From Pseudomonas triticifolii (GTDB lineage Bacteria; Pseudomonadota; Gammaproteobacteria; Pseudomonadales; Pseudomonadaceae): a DNA stretch of 64,000 nt. A program made the position numbers and the translations under genes. Shown one piece after another: positions 53,595-60,976 of this stretch (positions are counted from its first letter, which is position 1; every line of letters begins with the position of its first letter). The DNA lies in contig NZ_JACONV010000017.1 in NCBI RefSeq assembly GCF_014358015.1, positions 32,355-96,354 on the forward strand. Reading direction: 5' to 3'. The notes under the pieces are model-generated. The model saw only the letters and a program-made list of their open reading frames with translations. It was not told the origin of the DNA and searched no databases.

Positions 53595-53643
53595 CGCTGA
53601 ACCGGCAACGGTCAGGAGTTCTTACAACGATAGAGAGAATCCC

Positions 53644-53886
53644 ATGAGCGAATTCGATGCACTGAGCATTACTGCTCACCTCAAGGCCGAGTCTAGGATT
53701 CGGAGAAAACCCCGAACGTATGCCCAACGTCGCTCACTGCTAGATAATTTCACGTATGAGCTAATGCAGCTTCATGCAGCAGGTTGCAACGGTAGCGAGC
53801 TACAACGCTGGCTGGCAGAAAAAGGCTTCAGAGTCGAACGCTCGACCGTGCACCGATGGCTACACCGGAACCGGCACGATGGCTAA
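53644..53886 (+). CDS. Small helix-turn-helix protein
   Basis: An 80-residue basic protein. The segment FTYELMQLHAAGCNGSELQRWLAEKGFRVERSTVHRWLHRN is a predicted helix-turn-helix of the type seen in recombinase-associated and transposon-associated DNA-binding proteins. It overlaps the following recombinase gene by 8 bp, so the two are coupled. A role as recombination directionality or accessory factor is inferred from position. Confidence 0.7.
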   Translation: MSEFDALSITAHLKAESRIRRKPRTYAQRRSLLDNFTYELMQLHAAGCNGSELQRWLAEKGFRVERSTVHRWLHRNRHDG

Positions 53887-54805
53887 GTTTGCGAAGCCAG
53901 CGACACAGGCTGCGTCGGTGATGAAAAAGCTGCAAGGTACTCACATCCGCTCGGTCGGGACCGTCCGAAACTACGAACAACGATTAGAGCGAATCACCGC
54001 ATACCTCCAGGAGCACCGCTTGGGTAGCCTCCGCGAGATGACACCCGTCGTTGCCCTCGAATACCTTCGGCAGCGTGCAATGGTGGTCGGACAGAAGACC
54101 TTGGATATGGAGCGTCAAGCCCTGCAAGCGATGATGCAACACGTCACGCACCGGCTCCCAACAGCGCAAACTCTTCAAGTCATTAAGAGTACCGCAAGCC
54201 CTCATCCAGGAAAGGCTAACCAACCAACACTAGGTCGCCGCCTGGCCGACCAGTCGAGAGCCTATACCCACGAGCAAATGGCGCTCATTGCTGCACGCCA
54301 AGCTCCCCATAACGCGCTCGCCACAGAGATCTCGCACGCCGCAGGTCTAAGAGCCCACGAGCTGCTTGGACTTCGCAGAAAACACCGCCAAGAGCCAGAT
54401 CAGCGTCCTACACACAACATGAAGTTTTCAGGATTACGTGAAACAACTATCAGTTACACCGTCCACGGCAAAGGAGGGCTGATACGAGAGGTGCGCATTC
54501 CAATTCCACTCGCTAGACGCCTGGAAAGAATGCGCTTGGCTGAGCCCCGAAACGTCAAAGATCGTGGGATCAACTATCAGCAGTTTTACGGAATCGGAGG
54601 CGGTCAGCCTTGGAGCAAAAGCGTTAGTGCTGCTTCCAATACAGCACTTGGATGGTCAAATGGCGCCCATGGCCTACGGCACACCTATGCCCAGGATCGT
54701 ATGGCAAAGCTCCAGCGCCACCTCACGCGAAAGCAGGCCCTTGAGGTAGTGTCACAGGAAATGGGGCATTTCCGCCCTGAAATCACCGAGGTCTACCTAC
54801 GCTGA
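53879..54805 (+). CDS. Tyrosine recombinase (Integrase_1-like)
   Basis: A 308-residue integrase-domain protein from ATG 53879. The N-terminal SAM-like core-binding region spans about 15-110. In the catalytic domain, ATEISHAAGLRAHELLGL holds the first Arg, YTVHGKGG the Lys, NGAHGLRHTYAQ the His-x-x-Arg box (as HGLRH), and GHFRPEITEVYL the terminal Tyr. This is different from the P4-type integrase at the island's right end. It is followed at once by the iteron region, so it may act on the replicon, for example in dimer resolution or as a nested mobile unit. Confidence 0.82.
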   Translation: MAKFAKPATQAASVMKKLQGTHIRSVGTVRNYEQRLERITAYLQEHRLGSLREMTPVVALEYLRQRAMVVGQKTLDMERQALQAMMQHVTHRLPTAQTLQVIKSTASPHPGKANQPTLGRRLADQSRAYTHEQMALIAARQAPHNALATEISHAAGLRAHELLGLRRKHRQEPDQRPTHNMKFSGLRETTISYTVHGKGGLIREVRIPIPLARRLERMRLAEPRNVKDRGINYQQFYGIGGGQPWSKSVSAASNTALGWSNGAHGLRHTYAQDRMAKLQRHLTRKQALEVVSQEMGHFRPEITEVYLR

Positions 54806-54974
54806 ACTAGATACCGCCACAGCAGGATTAGTAATGGCTTAATGGTCGGTGTACGTCTGAAGCCGCTACTCAGTATTTATATTTGATTAGGAACAGATTA
54901 GTGCCTCCCGTGAAAATCTCCGCATGGCCGATGTAGCTTGGGCTAGAGAGCGAAATCAATGAAATATTCTAGGG

Positions 54975-55076
54975 GAGCTAGAACGGTATTTTCATGGGTA
55001 AAAGAACGGCAGTGCCAGAGTGCTGGAACGGTAGTCCGGGGTGCTGGAACGGTAGCCCTGGGGTGCTAGAACGGCA
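54975..55076. repeat. Iteron array, putative plasmid-type replication origin
   Basis: Five copies of a core GAACGGYA (often TGCTGGAACGGTAG) start at 54981, 55004, 55026, 55047 and 55069. Spacings are 23, 22, 21 and 22 bp, two helical turns. Such phasing is typical of iterons bound by TrfA/Rep initiators. The array lies just beyond the trfA-like stop. An AT-rich stretch (about 54871-54902) next to it could be the unwinding element. Together, 54806-55099 has no gene and is best read as an origin. Confidence 0.75.
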
Positions 55077-55099
55077 TAAAAAGTAATGCCAGAACTAAA

Positions 55100-55978
55100 T
55101 CAGCGCTTTTTTTCCAAGTGTCGTTGCTGCGAAGGACTGGGTGTAGTCTTCACTCGCACTAAGCCCCCCTCTACTGAGTAGCTAAACGGCTGACCTGCCG
55201 CGTTGCTTGCTTTCTCCACGGAGCCTAGAGATCGCCGCAAGTCCTTTTTGAAATCACTTAATGACCTTGCCCTGCTTCCACACAATCGGTGCAAAGTTTC
55301 TACTTTGAAGTCATAGGGTCGTGCATGAGTCATGTAGAACCCATGCAACCACAGAGCAAGCGGCTTACCATGCAGCGCCCGGCGAACTGACCAATCCACA
55401 TCTGTGAACTGGTCCCCACAAAACAGCACTCTAAGCTTTGGATTTAATTTAATTACATAGCTTCGCGTAGTGTGGTCGCGATAGACATCGCAAATCAAGC
55501 TTCCCTCGTATGAGTACTCCCCCACTCGAATCTGCAAAGCAGTAGCCTTCATCCTGCTTAAATGCCTATTTAAAATGCCTCGGTTTTTCCCAGTATCGGT
55601 CTTACCTAGATCTTTGAGTAGACGATATGCAGTTACTCTGCATTCCGATCCAAGCTCCCGCATCCGAGACAAATGCAGCACAGCCTCCCACACATCTAAA
55701 TCACCCTGATCAAGCAAGGCACCTGTATATATGATACTGATCCCACCCAAAGCACTAATTTCAACACGTTCGAGATATGGGCGATGGCCTTTACTGACCG
55801 CACTAAATAAAGCGGATCGGAGAGCAACGTTTGGCACACGCCTGACCGAATCTGACCAATTGGTCATCAGACAACGAACCGGCTCGCTTCCGGCGTCTTG
55901 AGGCTTCGCCAGACCGCGCTCGTTAAAGATCTCTAGAATGGTATCCATGCTGCGCGGATGACGTATATCGGAAGGCAC
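55100..55978 (-). CDS. TrfA-family plasmid replication initiator
   Basis: A 292-residue protein clearly related to RK2 TrfA: ALRSALFSAVSK, IIYTGALLDQGDLDVWEAVLHLSR, LFCGDQFTDVDW and YDFKVETLHRLCGS correspond to conserved TrfA blocks. TrfA binds iterons and loads helicase at oriV. It starts at GTG 55978, directly after the AlpA-like stop, or at ATG 55948. With the iteron array beside it, it should make the excised element replicate. Chromosomal TrfA copies in islands are known, so it may also be inert while integrated. Confidence 0.88.
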   Translation of the reverse strand: MPSDIRHPRSMDTILEIFNERGLAKPQDAGSEPVRCLMTNWSDSVRRVPNVALRSALFSAVSKGHRPYLERVEISALGGISIIYTGALLDQGDLDVWEAVLHLSRMRELGSECRVTAYRLLKDLGKTDTGKNRGILNRHLSRMKATALQIRVGEYSYEGSLICDVYRDHTTRSYVIKLNPKLRVLFCGDQFTDVDWSVRRALHGKPLALWLHGFYMTHARPYDFKVETLHRLCGSRARSLSDFKKDLRRSLGSVEKASNAAGQPFSYSVEGGLVRVKTTPSPSQQRHLEKKR

Positions 55979-55979
55979 T

Positions 55980-56183
55980 TTAACGTACTGACGCAGCTAT
56001 TTTCTCTACAACCCACGCATGCACCTGATCAGCAGGCCACGCTACAGAATTGGCCCCAAGCGAAATCCCGGAGGGGAACTCGCCCGCCCGAATCAAGCGA
56101 TATATCTGAGATTTGCTCAGTCCAACGAGAGCACAGACATTAGGAAGGCGAAGCAGTAGAGGTGAGACGTGTTGACTAGCCAT
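55980..56183 (-). CDS. AlpA-family transcriptional regulator
   Basis: A 67-residue winged-helix regulator: LLRLPNVCALVGLSKSQIYRLIRAGEFPSGISLGANSVAWPADQVHAWV is the AlpA/excisionase-like family. These regulators activate island integrase genes and promote excision. It lies one base before the trfA-like start, so both are probably expressed together, tying excision to replication. Confidence 0.88.
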   Translation of the reverse strand: MASQHVSPLLLRLPNVCALVGLSKSQIYRLIRAGEFPSGISLGANSVAWPADQVHAWVVEKIAASVR

Positions 56184-56310
56184 TTGGACGGGTCTCCTTG
56201 GGACCGGACTGGATGGCTAGGAATTGAAAAGCATCTCAGGCGATGAGTCCTGGCAATTGCCTAATTCTCGCTAAAACGCCAGTATTAGCCTCCTCTCCCC
56301 ACCGACATCA

Positions 56311-57036
56311 TTATGCCCATCCCCCCATGTACTTTTTAAGAGTCTTGTGACTCTTTGGCATGTCCACCCCTGCCGCTTCAGCTAAAGATATAATTGCTGT
56401 ACATGGATCAAAGTTTTTACGATCAGAACGAAGTCCTAACACCCGACGCCTGATAGTCTCTGAACGCTTCTTGACGGCCTCATCAGGAGACTGATCAGTA
56501 TGAGCCTTATCAACCTCTTTGATTAGCTCAACCAAGCCACCTATAATTAAGCTAATAGAATTCAGCTCTTTAGATTGAAGCACGGCCTTCCCTTCATCTG
56601 CTTCAGCCCGCGAACCCATACCGCTACTTGAAACAAAATCAGAAGCTTCAATTCCCGCACTACCTATCCACTGACCAAGAGTCTCTCTCGAAGAATAAAC
56701 AATGCTCGCCGGAATACAGACGCGTTTATTTACCGAACAACAGAAGCACTGTATAAAATTACTATCGACGCCAGGGAGAGGATTACACAACCCTTCGAAG
56801 TAGCTAAGTAACCCTTCTTCATCCAACTCATAACCTCTGATCGAGACTTCTGAGGAAACGACCCTGCCAACCCAAAATAGTTGCTTGGGCAATATATCCT
56901 CACGGCGCAGCATGTATTCAATACATACTTCACCAATCAATTCCTGAAGACCAAATGCCGCCTCAGGCAAACTTAGTGCGTGATAACGAGCGTACGCAGG
57001 CAACAAATCAGATAGACGAATCAGATCATCGCTCAT
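56311..57036 (-). CDS. Hypothetical protein coupled to integrase
   Basis: A 241-residue soluble protein without a recognised domain. Its ATG overlaps the integrase stop by 4 bp (57033-57036). A central QCFCCSVNKRVCIPA segment has clustered cysteines, and the C-terminus (RKNFDPCTAIISLAEAAGVDMPKSHKTLKKYMGGW) looks like a small helical DNA-binding module. Proteins of this shape follow P4-type integrases in other islands; an accessory role in excision or regulation is possible. Confidence 0.7.
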   Translation of the reverse strand: MSDDLIRLSDLLPAYARYHALSLPEAAFGLQELIGEVCIEYMLRREDILPKQLFWVGRVVSSEVSIRGYELDEEGLLSYFEGLCNPLPGVDSNFIQCFCCSVNKRVCIPASIVYSSRETLGQWIGSAGIEASDFVSSSGMGSRAEADEGKAVLQSKELNSISLIIGGLVELIKEVDKAHTDQSPDEAVKKRSETIRRRVLGLRSDRKNFDPCTAIISLAEAAGVDMPKSHKTLKKYMGGWA

Positions 57037-58262
57037 GCACTTGCCTCCATATCTGCAATAGAGGACTCAGCACAGTTGGACGACAGAGCCTCTAAATGGT
57101 CGGCATACCACTGAAGCATCCCGCGACGCCCCTCCAGATATAGGGCATGATTGTAGGTGCCGCGTATGCTGTTCTTGTCCAAATGCGCTAGCTGAGTTTC
57201 GACCCATTCGCTGGCGTACCCCTGTTCATGCAAAGTGGTGGACATTGTGTGGCGGAACCCGTGACCTGTGGCGCGACCGTCGTAACCAGAGCGCTTGAGC
57301 AGTTGGTTGATCGCTGCCTCGCTCATAGGCTTAGCCGGGTCGTTACGCCCAGGGAACGCAAGCGTGTAGCCGCCAGTAATGCTTTCTAGCTCACGCAGTG
57401 CAGACACTGCTTGCTTGGGCAGAGGGACTAGATGAGCGCGGCGCATCTTCATCCGCTCAGCTGGAATCATCCAGAGTTTCTTATCGAGGTCGAACTCTGA
57501 CCAAGGAGCCCCCCTCAGTTCAGCAGTCCGCACCCCTGTAAAAATTAATAGGCGTGCGGCAATTTTCACCACGTCATGACCCGGACACGCCTGAAAATCT
57601 CGTATTAAATCCGGGATTTCTGCGATAGGGAGGAAGGGATAGTGTCGTGATGTAGGGGTCTGAAGTGCCCCTCCGATATCTGCGATTGGGTTGTACTCAG
57701 CCCGCCCAGTGGCAATTGCGAAACGGTAGACCTCTTGGCAACGCTGCCGGACCTTTCGCAACTTCTCTAATGCCCCTCGCGATTCTATGCGGCGGAAGAC
57801 CTGTAGCCACAGCATGGGTTTGATATCGATCAGCGGCAGGCTTCCAACCTGCGCAAAGATATCCAGCTCGAAACCTTCCATCACGTCGCTCGCATAGCCC
57901 GCTGACCAGCGTGAGGACTTATGTCGATGCCACTCTAACGCAAGGCTCTTGAACGTATTGGCACGAGAGATAGCCGCCTGAGCCCGAGCGACCTTCCGTT
58001 CAAGACCAGGATGCCGTCCCTTCGCCACAAGTTGGCGTGCATCAAAAGCAAGCTGGCGAGCCTGCGCGAGTGTCACGTTATCGGCCGTGCCCAGAGAGAT
58101 GTGTGACTGCTTGCCATCCAACCTGAAACGGAAGCGCCAAGATTTGCCACCTGCGGCACGAACCCAAAGGAATAGACCACCTCCATCAGCGACGCCGAAG
58201 TCCGTTTCGCGGGGCGCAGCATTCTTCACTTTTAACGCTGTCAAAGGCATGCGAGTACCCAT
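57033..58262 (-). CDS. P4-type tyrosine integrase
   Basis: A 409-residue integrase. It has the N-terminal DUF4102 arm-binding domain (ADGGGLFLWVRAAGGKSWRFRF), a core-binding domain, and a catalytic domain with Arg in FTGVRTAELRGAPW, His-Arg in GHGFRHTMSTTLHEQG, and Tyr in SIRGTYNHALY. It is immediately next to the tRNA-Thr 3' end, as usual for tRNA-targeting islands. The family start MPLTALKVKN is at 58250; ATG 58262 is also possible. An inverted GAGTACCC at 58253-58260 overlaps the start, suggesting autoregulation by the integrase. Confidence 0.93.
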   Translation of the reverse strand: MGTRMPLTALKVKNAAPRETDFGVADGGGLFLWVRAAGGKSWRFRFRLDGKQSHISLGTADNVTLAQARQLAFDARQLVAKGRHPGLERKVARAQAAISRANTFKSLALEWHRHKSSRWSAGYASDVMEGFELDIFAQVGSLPLIDIKPMLWLQVFRRIESRGALEKLRKVRQRCQEVYRFAIATGRAEYNPIADIGGALQTPTSRHYPFLPIAEIPDLIRDFQACPGHDVVKIAARLLIFTGVRTAELRGAPWSEFDLDKKLWMIPAERMKMRRAHLVPLPKQAVSALRELESITGGYTLAFPGRNDPAKPMSEAAINQLLKRSGYDGRATGHGFRHTMSTTLHEQGYASEWVETQLAHLDKNSIRGTYNHALYLEGRRGMLQWYADHLEALSSNCAESSIADMEASA

Positions 58263-58301
58263 AGATTATTGAACAGCGCAAAGGTACTCGCACGGGTACT
58301 C
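58253..58301. promoter_or_regulatory. Right integrase arm-type repeats
   Basis: GGTACTC at 58283-58289 and 58295-58301, 12 bp apart, matches the left-end pair; a third copy in inverted orientation is at 58253-58260 inside the integrase start. These overlap the likely integrase promoter. Confidence 0.6.
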
Positions 58302-58348
58302 AGATAGCAAGGGCTTGGATGGGACTAGATGGCACCGCATGAAACAAA

Positions 58349-58369
58349 AAGCCCGCACTAGGCGGGCTT
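58349..58369 (-). terminator. Island-borne terminator for tRNA-Thr
   Basis: AAGCCCGC (58349-58356) pairs with GCGGGCTT (58362-58369) over a 5-nt loop; on the minus strand a T-run follows. It lies 47 bp past the tRNA 3' end and would replace the terminator displaced to the left end by the insertion. Confidence 0.8.
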
Positions 58370-58415
58370 CTTGAGGACATCCGACACTGCTTGGCACTGC
58401 ATGAATCTATTGAAC

Positions 58416-58437
58416 GGTGCCGAAAACAGGAATCGAA
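58416..58437. repeat. Right att copy within tRNA-Thr
   Basis: 22 bp identical to 46617-46638. It completes the tRNA T arm and acceptor stem, so integration keeps the tRNA functional. Confidence 0.9.
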
Positions 58438-58491
58438 CCTGCGACCTTCGCGTTACGAGTGCGCTGCTCTACCGTACTGAGCTATTTCGGC
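58416..58491 (-). tRNA. tRNA-Thr (anticodon CGT)
   Basis: Reading the minus strand from 58491, the acceptor stem GCCGAAA pairs with TTTCGGC, the D arm GCTC/GAGC and the T arm GCAGG-TTCGATT-CCTGT fold normally, and the anticodon loop is CTCGTAA (anticodon CGT, threonine). Discriminator is A and the gene ends ACC followed by G, so the third CCA base is not encoded. The anticodon stem has mismatches at both ends (G27-A43 and A31-C39). Its 3' 22 bp is the island att site. Confidence 0.93.
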
Positions 58492-58575
58492 TTGGCAGGT
58501 TTCACCGCCTGAGGACTTCCATTACTGAGCATAGGCAAGCTTACAGCCTGTGCACGGTCAAATCGCAGGCGTAAA

Positions 58576-58602
58576 AAAACCCGGCCATTGACCGGGTTCT
58601 TT
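58576..58602 (-). terminator. pilA terminator
   Basis: AACCCGG (58578-58584) pairs with CCGGGTT (58592-58598) with a 7-nt loop; the minus strand then reads a run of seven T. It lies 20 bp after the pilA stop. Confidence 0.9.
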
Positions 58603-58621
58603 TCAGCTAAACAAGCCCGAA

Positions 58622-59053
58622 TTAGTTCTTGATATACCCGTTGCTCACGCACACACCGGTGTAAGTCCAGGTAACCGGAGCGCCTGCTCCCACAATGGCT
58701 GGACTGAGCGAGCAGGTATCTGTAGCCAGAATGCCTTTAGTGGCATTGGGAGTAGCAGTGATCGCAGCTGAGGTCCCGGTGATAGTGATTGTATTGACAA
58801 CACTAGGCAGCCCCACGCCTGACGGCAACGTGACGCCAACCTCGGCAGCGGTGTCGCAATCAGTCAAGTTGCCTTGCTGTGCGACACACACTCCGACCGC
58901 TGTTTTAACAGACGCCATCGCAGCCAGAACCTCGGTGTAAGCAGCTTTTTTCGCATAGTTCTGATAGGACGGGATCGCCACGGCCGCCAAAATACCCACG
59001 ATCGCTACCACGATCATCAATTCGATCAACGTAAAACCTTTTTGTGCTTTCAT
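58622..59053 (-). CDS. pilA: Type IV pilin PilA
   Basis: A 143-residue type IVa prepilin from ATG 59053 (MKAQKGFTLIELMIVVAIVGILAAVAIPSY). PilD cleaves after the Gly of QKG and methylates Phe1; Glu5 is present. The C-terminal half has cysteine pairs (GVCVAQQGNLTDC and DTCSLSP...GVCVSNG) for disulfide loops. A longer upstream frame is not coding. It is transcribed away from pilBCD, as in other pseudomonads, and has a sigma-54-type promoter and its own terminator. Confidence 0.95.
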   Translation of the reverse strand: MKAQKGFTLIELMIVVAIVGILAAVAIPSYQNYAKKAAYTEVLAAMASVKTAVGVCVAQQGNLTDCDTAAEVGVTLPSGVGLPSVVNTITITGTSAAITATPNATKGILATDTCSLSPAIVGAGAPVTWTYTGVCVSNGYIKN

Positions 59054-59100
59054 TGCGTACTTCTCCGAGGCGTCAATTTTGGGTGCCTTGCGGGGAGTAA

Positions 59101-59116
59101 AGCACACGTCATGCCA
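59101..59116 (-). promoter_or_regulatory. Sigma-54 promoter of pilA
   Basis: On the minus strand TGGCATGACGTGTGCT has the GG-N10-GC spacing of RpoN promoters (consensus TGGCACG-N4-TTGCA). The -12 GC falls about 50 bp upstream of the pilA ATG. In P. aeruginosa pilA is activated by PilR with RpoN. Confidence 0.8.
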
Positions 59117-59279
59117 ATGTGACACACCGCACAGTTTGCGGGTTGAAACACATGCCGACGTGCTCGGAAGCGTTCTGAAATCAGCAGAAACTGACAATTT
59201 TCGTCACATCCCCTCCTGACATTTGGCAGCACCGCCCGACTGCGATATAAACCTCGTATTGTCTGTGCGTGGTGGTGTT

Positions 59280-60974
59280 ATGTCTGATGTCGTTCTCACG
59301 GGGCTTGCCAAGCAACTGGTGCTGGCCGAGCTTCTTTCTGAAAAAGCTGCACAGCAGGCTAACCAAAACGCCAAGCGCGACAAAATTTCGTTGGTCAGCT
59401 ACCTGGTTCAGAACAAGCTAGTCAAAAGTCTGACGCTTGCCGAGATGGCCTCCGATCAATTCGGTGTGCCGTTCATGGACCTTGCCAGCCTGGACAAGGA
59501 AAGTCAGCCCAAAGGGTTGATCAGTGAAAAGCTGGTTCGCCAGCACCACGCATTGCCGTTATGGCGTCGGGGCAACAAGCTGTTCATCGGCATCTCGGAC
59601 CCGACCAACCATCAGGCCGTCACCGATATTCAGTTCAGCACCGGCCTCAACACCGAAGCGATTCTGGTGGAGGACGACAAGCTCAGTGACGCCATCGACA
59701 AGTTCTTCGACGCCAACAGCGGCCTGGGCGATCTGGCCGATGTCGACCTCGGGCTGGACATCGAAATCGGCGATGGCAAGGAGTCTTCTCTCAGCGAACA
59801 GAGCGATGCCGATGACGCGCCGGTGGTGCGCTTCGTTAACAAGATGCTGATGGACGCGATCCGGCTGGGCTCTTCGGACCTGCACTTCGAACCCTACGAG
59901 AAAGTATTTCGCGTGCGCCTGCGCACCGACGGCATCCTGCATGAAGTCGCCCGGCCGCCGATTCACCTCGCCAGCCGAATCGCCGCGCGCCTGAAGGTCA
60001 TGGCCAGCCTGGACATTTCCGAGCGCCGCAAGCCTCAGGACGGACGGGTCAAGCTGCGCATCTCCAAGACCAAGGCCATCGATTTTCGTATGAACACCCT
60101 GCCGACGCTGTGGGGCGAGAAGATCGTCATGCGGATTCTCGATCCGACCAGCGCCCAGATGGGCATCGATGCACTGGGCTACGAGCCTGAACAAAAGGCG
60201 CTGTATCTGGAAGCGTTGAAGCAGCCACAGGGGATGATTCTGGTCACAGGCCCCACCGGCTCCGGCAAGACCGTGTCGCTGTACACAGGCCTGAACATCC
60301 TCAACACAGTGGACATCAACATTTCTACCGCCGAAGACCCGGTCGAGATCAACCTGGAAGGCATCAACCAGGTCAACGTCAATCCGCGTCAGGGCATGGA
60401 CTTCTCTCAGGCGCTGCGCGCGTTCTTGCGTCAGGACCCGGACGTGATCATGGTCGGCGAGATCCGCGACCTGGAAACGGCAGAAATCGCCATCAAGGCC
60501 TCGCAGACCGGTCACATGGTCTTGTCCACGCTGCACACCAACAGCGCGGCGGAAACCCTGACCCGTTTGCATCATATGGGGGTCGCAGCCTTCAACATTG
60601 CCACGGCGATCAACCTGATCATCGCGCAACGTCTGGCTCGCAAGCTATGCTCCCACTGCAAAAAAGAGCTGGATGTGCCCCGCGAAACACTGCTTCAGGA
60701 AGGTTTTCCCGAGTCAAAAATAGGCACGTTCAAGATCTACGGCCCGGTTGGCTGTAATCAGTGCAACGGCGGGTACAAGGGGCGGGTCGGCATTTACGAA
60801 GTCGTCAAGAAAACGCCTGAGCTGGAGCGCATCATCATGGAAGAAGGCAATTCGCTGGAAATTTCCAGGCAAATGCGCAAGGACGGCTTCAATGACCTGC
60901 GCACCTCAGGCCTTTCGAAAGCCATGCAGGGCATTACCAGCCTGGAAGAAGTCAATCGCGTGACCAAGGATTAA
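59280..60974 (+). CDS. pilB: Type IV pilus extension ATPase PilB
   Basis: A 564-residue cytoplasmic hexameric ATPase powering pilus extension. An N-terminal MshEN-type domain (about 1-160) precedes the motor with Walker A TGPTGSGKTVS, Asp box TAEDPVE, Walker B IMVGEIRDLETAEIA and the zinc site CSHCKKEL/CNQCNGGYKGR. ATG 59280 is the family start. Two bases separate it from pilC. Confidence 0.97.
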   Translation: MSDVVLTGLAKQLVLAELLSEKAAQQANQNAKRDKISLVSYLVQNKLVKSLTLAEMASDQFGVPFMDLASLDKESQPKGLISEKLVRQHHALPLWRRGNKLFIGISDPTNHQAVTDIQFSTGLNTEAILVEDDKLSDAIDKFFDANSGLGDLADVDLGLDIEIGDGKESSLSEQSDADDAPVVRFVNKMLMDAIRLGSSDLHFEPYEKVFRVRLRTDGILHEVARPPIHLASRIAARLKVMASLDISERRKPQDGRVKLRISKTKAIDFRMNTLPTLWGEKIVMRILDPTSAQMGIDALGYEPEQKALYLEALKQPQGMILVTGPTGSGKTVSLYTGLNILNTVDINISTAEDPVEINLEGINQVNVNPRQGMDFSQALRAFLRQDPDVIMVGEIRDLETAEIAIKASQTGHMVLSTLHTNSAAETLTRLHHMGVAAFNIATAINLIIAQRLARKLCSHCKKELDVPRETLLQEGFPESKIGTFKIYGPVGCNQCNGGYKGRVGIYEVVKKTPELERIIMEEGNSLEISRQMRKDGFNDLRTSGLSKAMQGITSLEEVNRVTKD

Positions 60975-60976
60975 GC

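Larger units (their letters stand above)
46617..58437. mobile_element. Integrated plasmid-like genomic island in tRNA-Thr
   Basis: About 11.8 kb bounded by 22-bp direct repeats (46617-46638 and 58416-58437), the right one being the 3' end of tRNA-Thr(CGT). It has its own integrase next to the tRNA, an AlpA-like regulator, a TrfA initiator with iterons, a second tyrosine recombinase, and lower GC, more varied cargo than the flanks. No conjugation or phage structural genes are seen, so it looks like an integrative, possibly mobilisable replicon rather than a full ICE or prophage. Confidence 0.85.

Noticed and set aside
54975..55076. Regular repeats considered as a CRISPR array
   Set aside because: The cores are 8-14 bp with about 22-bp period and no unique spacers of usual length; phasing and the TrfA-like neighbour point to iterons.
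58874..59197. Extended upstream start for pilA
   Set aside because: The prepilin leader MKAQKG at 59053 with its ribosome site and the sigma-54 promoter at 59101-59116 fix the start; the extension overlaps the promoter.
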